A program made the position numbers and the translations under genes. The notes under the pieces were generated by a model. It was not told the DNA's origin. It saw nothing but the letters and a program-made list of their open reading frames with translations, and ran no database searches. Positions 21,450-30,798 of a DNA stretch of 64,000 nucleotides are shown here, in pieces (position 1 is the first letter of the stretch; the number at the start of each line of letters is the position of its first letter). Source of the DNA: Termitomyces sp. T153 (Eukaryota > Basidiomycota > Agaricomycetes > Agaricales > Lyophyllaceae); NCBI GenBank assembly GCA_018296165.2, contig JACKQL020000002.1, positions 1,240,001 through 1,304,000 of the forward strand, in the 5' to 3' direction.

Positions 21450-22740
21450 ATGTCTCAGCTTGCCAACCCAGACACACCCTCAGAGGCCCCAGCTCTGCAG
21501 GACAAAGCCTGGACTTGCCTGCTACACTTAGAAACCCAGGTGCAATTAACACAATTATCTCTCACCCACCATACTACCAAACTCTCTACACTCCATCAAA
21601 TGACAGATCTTATCTCCCAATCACTCTAGGCATTGCCTGAACACCTAACCCCTAACTCCACTCCTCCTGCAGCTGCAGAACCAGCCCCAACCCTCTCCAC
21701 ATCTGTCCCTGCAGCTCCAGTAACTCTAAGGCTGCAGATTCCACATCCAGCACTACCAGATGCATATGACAGTGCCCACTCTGGCAGGGAGCAATTTCTA
21801 CAGTCCTGTCTCACCTATATCCATCTCAGTAGGTATGCCTTTGACTCCAACACATTGAAAATAGCCTGAGTGCTGTTGTACATGAAGTCTGGATATGCCT
21901 CCACCTATGCACTGCAAGTTTTCCATTGCTTCAGAGGCATTGGAAGTTTTCCAAACTGGGCCACCTTTGAGAAGGACTTCCATGCAGAGTTTTCTCTGTT
22001 AGACCCCACCAAGACCATGGCCTTGACACTATGTGATAGAGAGCAATACAGGCAAGGAAAGCATACACTAGATGAGTTCATGGACTTGTTCTGGGCTCTA
22101 GTTGAGCAGGTCACCTACCCCAACGGCCTTCAACTATGCCTCACCTTCTAGGACAGCTTGCACCCTGCACTGGTGGAATGCATTGGCAATCTGGCAGAGG
22201 GTTGCTCCAACAATGAAAAGATTGTGTCATAGTATGAGGTGGTCTAGGACCAATGGCAACTCATGGAGATCCAAAGGGAGTTCCACCATCCACATTCTGC
22301 ACTGCACCCTGCTCCAATCAGCAATTTCTACCACCCTGCACTGGCTTGCCCAATGCCAGCCTTTACTCCAGCCATCCTTGCAGTTGCACCCCCTGCTGCC
22401 AGGGATCCCTATGGATGTGGATGCTACCAGGCAGCTCTGTGCTGCTCCACTGCTGTGCCAGAGATGCCAGAAGCCTGGGCACTTTGCATGGCACTGCCTC
22501 CTTGGCCTGGAGGTATGCTACCTTTCTACAGCAGAGCAGGAGGAACTCCTCCTGCAGCTGCTAGCTGCAAAGGATGCTGCCAGAGCTCCATCACTGTACA
22601 AGCCTATGCTGGAGTTGACTCTAGAGGAGATCAGTGCATGCACCTCACCCCTGGAGCTGGAGGAGGATTTTTAGTTGAGCAATGGATGAGGTGTATGCCT
22701 CCATTGCTGGGTGCTAACAGGTTCTTGTGTCTGTCAATAG
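21450..22740 (+). pseudogene. Gypsy gag
   Basis: From the ATG at 21450 a broken frame reads MSQLANPDTPSEAPALQDK, a capsid-like segment (YASTYALQVFHCFRGIGSF, NWATFEKDFHAEF, DREQYRQGKHTLDEFMDLF) and a CX2CX4HX4C knuckle (CQRCQKPGHFAWHC, near 22460). At least four stops or shifts interrupt it. Confidence 0.75.
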
Positions 22741-22889
22741 AAAATTAAAATGCCTTTTTCAATGCTCTTCATTCTGAGACAGAGGAACCTCAACACTCCC
22801 CTCCAGACATACAAACACTAACTTCAGAACCCCTGCCAAGCTCCCCAATGCATCCAAAGGTCCATTAGCATGGCCCCATCTGGGCACAT

Positions 22890-25800
22890 CAAATGTGCCA
22901 ACAGTACATGATGACTTCTGGCCCATCCACCAACTCCCTGCATCTCAATGTAGAGATTAAGATGACAGACACCCAGCAAACCCACAGAGTCATGGCTCTT
23001 CTGGATAGTGGAGCCACGGGACTGTTCCTGGACTTGGAGTTTGTCAAATGCCATGGCCTGACCACACAGCCCCTCCCCAAGCCCATTCTAGTCTACAACA
23101 TTGATGGAATGCCTAACAAAGCAGGCACCATCAACTCTGTGGTTGATCTGGTCCTCCACTATTGGAACCATGCAGAGTGCACCATGTTTGCCATCACCAG
23201 CCTGTGTAGGCAGGATATGATTCTTAGCTTCATGTGGCTCCACAAGCACAACCCCAAGGTCGATTGGACCAAAGGAGAGGTAACCATGAGCAGGTGCTCC
23301 CAGAAGTGCTCTACCTGTGCTGCAGAGGACAGGGCAGAGCACTGGGCCCAAGTCTGAGAACATGCAGCCATCCACACATGTCATGCCAGCCCTCTCCCTT
23401 TTGCAGATCTAGACCTCCTAGATCCTCTGCCTCTGGCATTCCTCTATAGAGAGGCCCTTTACAAAGACAACCAGAGCAGTGGTGGAGCAGTGGTGGAGCC
23501 CCAGAGGAGGAGCATGGAAGGGAGTGTGGTGGTGTACACAAGCTGGAGTTTCCAGATGAAGCAGTAGAAGTGGGAGATTGGATCTACACAACCACTGTAC
23601 ACCTGCCACCCTCCACTGTAGAGATCTGGGCTAGCCAGACCATGTCCTAGCAGCTGGCCCAGGCATTTGCTGCCAATGCCATGCTCTGAGAGTTCCAGGA
23701 CATGGTACCTCCCTACCTCCATGCCTTTGAGGATGTGTTCTCCAAAGCCTCATTTGACTCACTTCCAGAGTGCAAGAGGTGGGACTACACCATTGAACTG
23801 CTGCCAGATTCCACACCCTCCAGCTGTAAGGTCTACCCACTTGTGCCCAGGAAGCAGGAGGAGCTCAACACATTCCTGCAAGAAAACCTGGACTCTGGTC
23901 ATATCCACCCTTCCAAGTCTCTGATGGCCTCTCCAGTCTTCTTCATCAAGAAGAAGGATGGCTTGCTCCAACTGGTCCAGGACTACCAGGTTCTCAATGC
24001 CATGACAGTGAAGAACTGTTACCCCCTCCCCCTCATCTCTGAGCTCATCAACAATCTCCAGGGTGCATGATACTTCACTAAACTGGATAATTAGTGAGGT
24101 TACAACAATGTGTGCATCCAGGAAGGAGACAAGTGGAAGGCTACCTTCTGGACCAACCGGGGATTGTTTAAGCTGCTTGTTATGTTCTTTGGACTCACCA
24201 ATAGCCCTGCCACCTTCCAGACCATGATGAACAACATCTTCTGGGACCTCATAGCAGAGGTCATAGTGTGTGTATATCTTGACAACATCCTCATCTATAC
24301 CAAAACACTGGAGGAACACTGTCAGATTACTCACCTTGTCCTGGAATGCCTCTACCAGCACTAGCTCTACCTCAAGTGAGAAAAGTGTGAGTTTGAACAG
24401 ACTCAGATTGAATACCTTGGCCTAATCATCTTGCATGGAGCCACAGAAATGGACCTGGTGAAGGTAGCAGGTGTGGTGGAGTGGCTGGAGCCCAAGAACA
24501 AGAAAGAGGTGCAAGCATTCCTTGGCTTTGCAAACTTCTACCAGAGATTCATCCAGGACTTCTCACATCATGCCCATCCACTATTCAACCTCACTGGAAA
24601 AGATGTTACATGGAGTTGGGGACCTCTGGAGCAGATGGCCTTTGACACTCTCAAGCATGCCATGACCTCCAGACCCATCCTCCTCTTCCCAGATGACAAC
24701 TCTTCCTTCCAGGTAGAAGCCAACAGCTCCAACTTTGCTACTGGGGCTGTGCTCTCACAGCAATCTCCAGAGGATGGGAAGTGGCATCTGGTGGCCTTTT
24801 ACTCCAAGAGCCTGAATGTGGTGGAGCAGAGCTACAAGATCCATGATAAGGAAATGCTGGCCATCATCCAGTCATTTGAGGAGTGGCAGCACTTCCTTGA
24901 AGGTGCACAGCACAAGTTTGAGGTCTGTACAGATTACAAGAACCTTGAATACTTCCAGACAGCCAAGAAGCTCAATTGCTGACAGGCCCAGTGGTCCCTT
25001 TACCTTGCCAACTTTGACTTCTCTTTGCACCACAAGCCTGGCCAGAGCATGGGGAAAGCAGATGCCCTGTCCCAGAGAGTGGACCATGGCATGGGGAAGG
25101 AGGATAACAGCAACATTGTACTTCTCTGCCCTGAACTGTTTGCAATCTGAGCTATGGAGGGTCTAGCCATTAAGGGAGCAGAAGTGGACATTCTCCAGGA
25201 CATATGGTGGGGTAATCAGGATAGTCAGCAGGAGCAACTTGTGGTACAAGCAGCTCAGACACTGAAGTTGGGGCATACTACTGGTGCCAAGGCAGTCCAT
25301 GCAGATGAATGGGCCCTCCAAGATGGAATCCTGACCTTCCAAGACTGTATCTATGTCCCCAACATTCCAGAGCTCTGTCAGAGGATTGTGGAGCAACACC
25401 ACAACTCCCACATTGCAGGGCATCCTAGATGGTGGAAGACACTGGAGCTAGTATCACAGAACTACTCTGGTGGCTCCAGATGTCCCAGTATATTGGATCC
25501 TACACTAGTATATGTGATCTCTGCCTCCAGACCAAGCCCCAACACCAACTCCCCTATGGACAGTTACACCCACTGCCCTTGCCTACAGAACAATGGAGCA
25601 TGGCTTCCATGGATTTCATTGTAGAGCTCCCCAACACCCACAGTTACAATGTGATCATGGGGGTGGTAGACCTGTATGGCAAGCAAGTGCACTTCATTCC
25701 AACCCACACCACCTGCTCTGCCATGGGCACCACAAACCTGTACCAGAGGAATGTCTGGAAGCTCCATAGCCTCTCCAATGCCTATGTCTCTGATCAAGGA

Positions 25801-26730
25801 CTACAATTTGTGGTGGAGTTCACCAGGAAGCTCTACCAACTGCTCAGAGTGAAGCTCCACACCTTCACTACCTACCACCCACAGTCTGACAGTCAGACCA
25901 AAGACATAAACCAGGAGTTGGAGCAGTACCTTCACCTCTTTTGCAACAAGCACCAGGATGACTGGGACAAACTCCTCCCTGATGCCAAGTTCCAATACAA
26001 CAACCATGTTCATGCATCCACCTAGTTCTCCCCATTCTTCCTTGACACAGGATGGCATCCACACATGGGTTTTGAACCCTGGGCCTGACCCTTGGAGAAT
26101 GAGGCAGTAAACAAATTTGTGGACCAGATGAGGAGGTCACAGAAGGAGGCCCAAGCAGCACAGGCAAAGGCAAAGGATGACATGGCACAATACCATGACC
26201 ACAAGAGGACTCCAGAGCACAAATATCAGCCTGGAGATCAAGTCTACCTGGATGCCTCTGACATTACAACTACCCAGCCCTCAAAAAAGCTGTCACACCA
26301 TCAGTTGGGACCTTTCACAGTGGAATGACAGGTAGGACCCTTGGCCTATTGACTCCAGCTCCCCATGGGGATGCACCAGCTTCATCCAGTGTTCAACATG
26401 GTCAAACTAACTCCAGCCCCTAAGGATCCTATTCCAGGGCATTGTCCACCACCTCCACCACCCCCTGTAGTGGTCAACAACAACAAGGAATATAAGGTAG
26501 AGGAAATCCTGGATAGCTGTCTATTCTGGAGACAACTACAGTACAAGGTGAAGTGGAAAGGCTACAGGATTGAGGATATCTCCTGGGAGCCATGGGAGAA
26601 CATGCATGCCCCCAGACTTATCAAGAAGTTTCACTGGAGACATCCAGACACCCTGCATGCCATACAAGGAATCTACCCTATCTCACCAGCAGACTGGGTG
26701 ATCAGGGACTTCTTTTACCCCATGTGTTGA
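22890..26730 (+). pseudogene. Gypsy pol: protease, RT, RNase H, integrase, chromodomain
   Basis: Protease: VMALLDSGATGLFLDLEF (catalytic Asp kept). [36 protein letters not shown] and VYLDNILIY (about 24270; Asp to Asn). RNase H: VEANSSNFATGAVLSQ (two usual Asp are Asn). Integrase: HHNSHIAGHP and CDLCLQ zinc ligands, MASMDFIVELP, YVSDQGLQF, SDSQTKDINQELEQYL (Glu to Lys). Chromodomain: YKVEEILDSCLFWRQLQYKV then KWKGYRIEDISWEPWEN near 26490-26610. Several TGA/TAG stops and a shift near 25470 break it. Confidence 0.85.
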
Positions 26731-26756
26731 GGTGCTGCATGCTAGAGGGGGGGTGA

Positions 26757-27125
26757 TGTCAGGGGAATTCCATTTATGACCTCCATGACTAGTTCCAGCA
26801 CCTCTGCAGCTTTTTTGACATCTCTGGAGCTCTTTCTAGAACCCCAGAAATCTCTGGAGAACTGCAGAGTTCTCTGTATTACCTCAGCAATCATTGCCCT
26901 AGAGTTAAAAGCAGCTCCAGTCTTCTGTACAGTAGTTCCCATGCCTCCACTGCCTGCTGATGCACCACACTGAGCAGCAGGGATCCTTAGACTTGTTCTC
27001 TTTGGATTCCCCTCTGCTAGGTAATTAGTTACTGATTGTATTGTTGTCTACTCTGCTAATATACTTTGGATTCCCCTCTGCTAGCTGCATGACTCCAATC
27101 TGCCACTCTGGAGGTTGCCCTTACA
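26757..27125 (+). repeat. 3' LTR of the second Gypsy
   Basis: It is 369 bp and the partner of 20975-21343. The GAGGGGGGGTGA tract lies immediately before it. Right flank GGTTG. Confidence 0.85.
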
Positions 27126-27659
27126 GGTTGTCCTCCTCTGCACAGAGCTTCTGCTCTACCAGAGACAAAGCCCTCTTGATAAAAGAGCATGCCAACTGCT
27201 TATTCAATATCCATGCATGAAAGTATGTGAGATTTGGGGAGGGTGGTATATTGAAGACATAGTCCCATAGTTGAACATTGACAGCTTGAGTTTCATAGTA
27301 TATGCCCAGTTGACATACTTCCCATTGTCCCTATCCAGGATGTGTCTAGACCACAATGATGTAATTTTCCCCACAGAGTGAATGATAGGATTACTAGAAT
27401 TATCCACCATGTGCATTTCAGCTTTCCTGGTGGATGACAGCATCTCCTCTTGCACACTCTCACTGGCCAATGCCATTGGTGCAACACCCAGAAGAGTACA
27501 AAGAGAGTCTAGCAGATGTATGCAATGTTTGCATTAATAACAAAAGGATAAATCAAGATCAGGCACTTGGCCTGGCAATAGCAAGTAAGCATTTCTGCTG
27601 CAGATGTGTCAAGGTAAGGATTTGCTCTTCAAAGTTTGAAACAGCAACAACCCATAACT
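27126..27659 (-). pseudogene. Copia gag start and primer site
   Basis: A minus-strand frame from about 27476 reads MALASESVQEEMLSS, IIHSVGKITSLW, AYTMKLKLSMFNYG and EQKLCAEEDN, typical of a Copia gag N-terminus. It continues in frame at 20974 once the Gypsy is removed. Next to the LTR, the minus strand reads GTTATGGGTTG, which resembles (one mismatch) the complement of the initiator-Met anticodon loop used as a primer site by copia-type elements. Confidence 0.6.
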
Positions 27660-27947
27660 TATTGTAAGTCAAACCCTATAACACACATAAGTTCCTTAGT
27701 CTTGTATAAGTGACTCCATTCTGTACCTATAACACACATAAGTTCTAAGTACAGTGTAAGTAAGATATCCAAATATATGTGAATCAATTTTACTCACCCT
27801 CAGTCTTGAGTCTTGTATAAGTGACTGAGGATGCTCAAATGTCTTGTGAGTATATATATGTCCTTTTTGTGTCCTTTGTTCTTTTGTCAAGCACTCCAGC
27901 CTCAATTTAAGCACACTCATGGTGACCCTCACTGCTGGATTGCAACA
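27660..27947 (-). repeat. 5' LTR of the split Copia (288 bp)
   Basis: It aligns end to end with 3811-4091, the 7-bp length difference being a GAGTCTT duplication. Its first bases read TATTG instead of TGTTG. It ends GCAACA. Confidence 0.85.
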
Positions 27948-28281
27948 AGACCTAACTAAACAAAGTGAAGCAAGGACTTAACCAAACAAAGTGAGGTTGG
28001 GTCTGGAACTTAGCATTGAGTTTGAAATACAAGGACCTGACCAAACAAAGTGAGGTTGGGTCTGGGACTAAGCATTGAGTAGAATATCAAGATCCTAACT
28101 GAACAAAGTGAGGTTGGGTCTTGCTTTGGCATGGGCCTGTAGCTCATTTTCATATATGCAAGGTAAGGTTTGTTGTCTCAACCAATCCAATTTAGGTTGA
28201 GTGTTTAGTGTTCTTTACATACATTCCTGACTGTTTGTTATACTTCCAGGACTCTTATCCAGCCCAAGCTCGAGACACACC

Positions 28282-30418
28282 ATGGCTTCATCAGAGCCCA
28301 ACAGTTCTATCAAAAGTTTAGAAGATGAAGCTGGAATCACCAACGAGCTTCTCTTATCTGCTCAGGAAGTATCACGTGGACAAGTTCTTCTTTCCAAAGT
28401 GCAAGCTATGCTCAAGAATCCTGACTCTGAGGCTATGTGGGCACTACAGTCCTAATCGACACTTCCCCTCTCCGAGCATATTTTGAGGCTCTTGATCACC
28501 ATTGCTTCCCATAAGCACCTCCCTCGGGAGATTCTTGGATATACTTTCTGTTCGCTATTTGAAGGCGGGAAGAATGACGGGACCCAGTTTGATCTGGCTA
28601 TATCTGAAGTTCCTTGGACATTGGTCCAAGTATGCAGAAACTGGTGACAGTTGTCTCGTACCATGCCTGAACTCTGGGGGACGACAATTGTTGCAACCAG
28701 GCTATCACCCTGGTGTTTCTGCTCATCAACACAAAGTATTGGACTCAAACAACAGTTATAGCATGTGCACTAGAGATCTTACTGGAAGTCAGTTGTATTG
28801 GGCTTGATGTGTCCCAACCCGTCCTCACAAGGAGCTTGATCCCATACCTTGGATGTATCAGTGAGCTTCGCTGGACTCTTGAGGCAACTCCAAAGCAAGA
28901 TTTGATGGAAACACTTCCACCAGGAGCCCTATACATTCCACCAGGAGCCCTATACATTCCACCAGGAGCTCTATACATTCCACTAGGAGCTCTATACATT
29001 CCACCAGGAGCCCTATACATTCCACCAGGAGCCCTATACATTCCACCAGGAGCCCTATACATTCCACCAGGAGCCCTATACATTCCACCAGGAGCCCTAT
29101 ACATTCCACCAGGAGCCCTATACATTCCACCAGGAGCCCTATACAATACCTAATGTTTGAAGATAAATTTAGGACAGCCTAGTTCGGATGTTGGATCACA
29201 TGCGAGATCATACACAGATTTGTTTGGACAATCAAGCTGCTTCAAAGACTTGACTCTCTTATCTGACATTCCCAACTTCCTTCTCACCAATATTCCATGG
29301 GATAAGATTCGCTCCTTCAGCTTATGCACATCAACTATTGATATGAATGACTGCACACAACCTACATGGGTTTGGATTCATGACTCTGTCAACCCCTTTT
29401 GCTCCATGTCATCCCTCAAAGATGTGACCTTCAAGGTGGACAGCCGAGTTCCTCAAAATGATCATTTTATTTGGGTTCCCATGGAATCAGCTAAAATCAC
29501 TCAAAATCTGTTGGCAAGACAAGAGAGACCTGGACGTTGACCTTGCCACAATCATACCAATGCTAGACAAGTGTACCTCCCTCACCCGCCTCGAGATTGG
29601 TCATCAGGGATATCTTTTGCCAGAACAGACTTTGCTCAAAAATTTCCAACCAATCATCTTCTCTAAACTTAGATCTCTTTCCATTAGCAGTGAAGTACCC
29701 GTTTCTATGATGCTGTCATTCTACCCCTTTGAGAACTCCCTTTGAAAACTTCAAATCGAGCGAGTCCAACTGAGAAGCCTTCATGCCATTCTGAGGAAAT
29801 GCTCTCATCTTATAAACCTGCGTTGTTCTATTGTGGCAGAAAATGGAGAACAATTTTTGGCACAGCCCAGCACAACCTTACCTCATTTGACTTACTTGGA
29901 CATCAAATTATGGGAGTTTTGGGATGGATTATTCTCCTTTCCTGACCTTGTAGCTCCTGCGCTCACTTTGCTTATGGTCCAACAAAGGTCAGACCACGTG
30001 GACTTGCTGAGTACAATTGTCAATTTTGTCAGGCGCTCAGACACAAAGTTTGAAAAGTTCACTTATCACTGTGCAGGCCTATCAATTCATCCTCCAGCGC
30101 AACATGTTATAGACTTCATGTCAATATTGAAGGACTGCACGATATTCAATATACCTAATATCAGTATTCCTCAAGATTTAGTTGATGAATTTACCTCTGG
30201 ATCTCTTCTTCCTTGCATGAGGCATCTAAACATTGGCACATCCAGTCCTGCAGTGTTTTGCCTCATGATCCAATGTCAGTTGGAATGAGAAGCCCTGTTT
30301 GATACAGTCAAACTGCGCAAGGTTGGAGGGTATCCTCCATCAGATGCATATGATACTCTTGGACCCTGGATAAGAAAATTGAGCAATCTTTCAAAAATTT
30401 CTAACATGGAGTGTACTT
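28282..30418 (+). pseudogene. F-box/LRR-type protein gene, decayed, interrupted by a Copia
   Basis: The ATG at 28282 opens a frame with an F-box typical of mushroom genomes: HLPREILGYTFCSLFEGG, then PWTLVQVCRNW, a TGA, and QLSRTMPELW. The substrate-recognition half reads on with shifts: TNIPWDKIRSFSLCTSTI, TSLTRLEIGHQGYLLPEQ, PTLPHLTYLDIKLWEFW-like and FTYHCAGLSIHPPAQHVIDF segments. Such proteins would recruit targets to an SCF ligase. In-frame TAA at 28453, a TGA within the F-box and several frame changes show a pseudogene. The last coding bases lie beyond the Copia at 35607-35644. Confidence 0.7.
28918..29147 (+). repeat. 21-bp minisatellite, about 11 units, in the F-box coding region
   Basis: The unit CCACCAGGAGCCCTATACATT is repeated almost perfectly (a few T variants in units 3-4). 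In the forward frame it encodes PPGALYI. Because 21 is a multiple of three, array changes keep the frame. Confidence 0.95.
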
Positions 30419-30646
30419 TGTTGAACAATGGATTGAGGGGGTGCCTATAGATACGTACACATGACTGAGTAGTTCATTTTTGCCTCCTAGTGCCCTCATC
30501 TTCTTTATTCTGAAGCACAAGGACACTAGGTATGTATCCTTTATTCACACAATATAATTTTATTCTGAAGCACAGGGACACTAGCGCATTAGTCTAGCAT
30601 ACTCTAGGTGTTAGCCTGTTCCCACTGTGTTGTACCAGCTGCCACA
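30419..30646 (+). repeat. 5' LTR of the complete Copia
   Basis: It is 228 bp, TGTTGAAC...GCCACA. Nine positions read TG or CA where the 3' LTR reads CG. Confidence 0.95.
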
Positions 30647-30661
30647 GGTTATGAGCCCCAG
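30647..30661 (+). promoter_or_regulatory. Primer-binding site, half-tRNA type
   Basis: GGTTATGAGCCCCAG begins at the base after the LTR. Its first 12 bases are the exact complement of GGGCTCATAACC, the anticodon arm of initiator tRNA-Met. This is the priming mode known for Drosophila copia, using a cleaved half tRNA. Confidence 0.75.
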
Positions 30662-30798
30662 CCCTACAGACTTACACTGAAATTAGAATCACATATCGCT
30701 CCATACTCAACGTAGCAGTGCTATTCTGAATTCCCCCTATCACTCATACATTCACATAACTTCTCCCGCGCTTGTCAATCCCAGCATTCCCATCGATC

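Larger units (their letters stand above)
20975..27125 (+). mobile_element. Second Gypsy/chromovirus (6,151 bp), full length but decayed
   Basis: Two 369-bp LTRs (20975-21343 and 26757-27125) begin TGTCAGGGGA/TGTCAGGGGAA and end CCCTTACA. Flanks GCTTG and GGTTG are a 5-bp duplication with one mismatch. A GAGGGGGGGTGA purine tract precedes the 3' LTR. Gag, protease, RT, RNase H, integrase and chromodomain follow on the plus strand. CpG is almost absent across it. Confidence 0.85.
3811..27947 (-). mobile_element. Copia LTR retrotransposon, broken into four parts by later insertions
   Basis: The LTRs at 3811-4091 and 27660-27947 bound a minus-strand gag-pol. Parts read right to left: gag start 27659-27126, rest of gag plus protease and integrase zinc finger 20974-20080, integrase core and RT start 7865-6279, RT end and RNase H 5217-4092. 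Removing the inserts rejoins the reading frame at each junction: E-D-N/P-V-S-L-W in gag, E-G-H/R-S-M-R-K-L in integrase, F-L-N-G-V/L-S-K in RT. The unpacked element is about 4.7 kb, normal for Copia. Left flank AGGAC and right flank AGACC are a 5-bp duplication with one base lost. In-frame stops make it inactive. Confidence 0.85.
3685..28145 (+). mobile_element. Short Helitron-like element split by the Copia nest
   Basis: The left piece (3685-3810) begins ATCTATATAATATAGG and continues with a block nearly identical to the 5' end of the element at 14773-15846 (CCTGGGAAAGTGGCTGTGCC), then enters a 60-bp repeat. The right piece (27948-28145) resumes in the same repeat and ends in GGGCCTGTAGCTC at 28145. 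Without the Copia it is only about 330 bp: 5' end, several 60-bp units and a terminal half hairpin. It encodes nothing. To its right the F-box gene region begins. Confidence 0.65.

Noticed and set aside
28745..29146. Long minus-strand frames made of MYRAPGG or MECIGLLV repeats
   Set aside because: They are by-products of the 21-bp repeat being free of stops in several frames.
28918..29147. Regular repeats that might be a CRISPR-like array
   Set aside because: The 21-bp units are contiguous with no spacers, and they lie in a eukaryotic coding region. It is a minisatellite.
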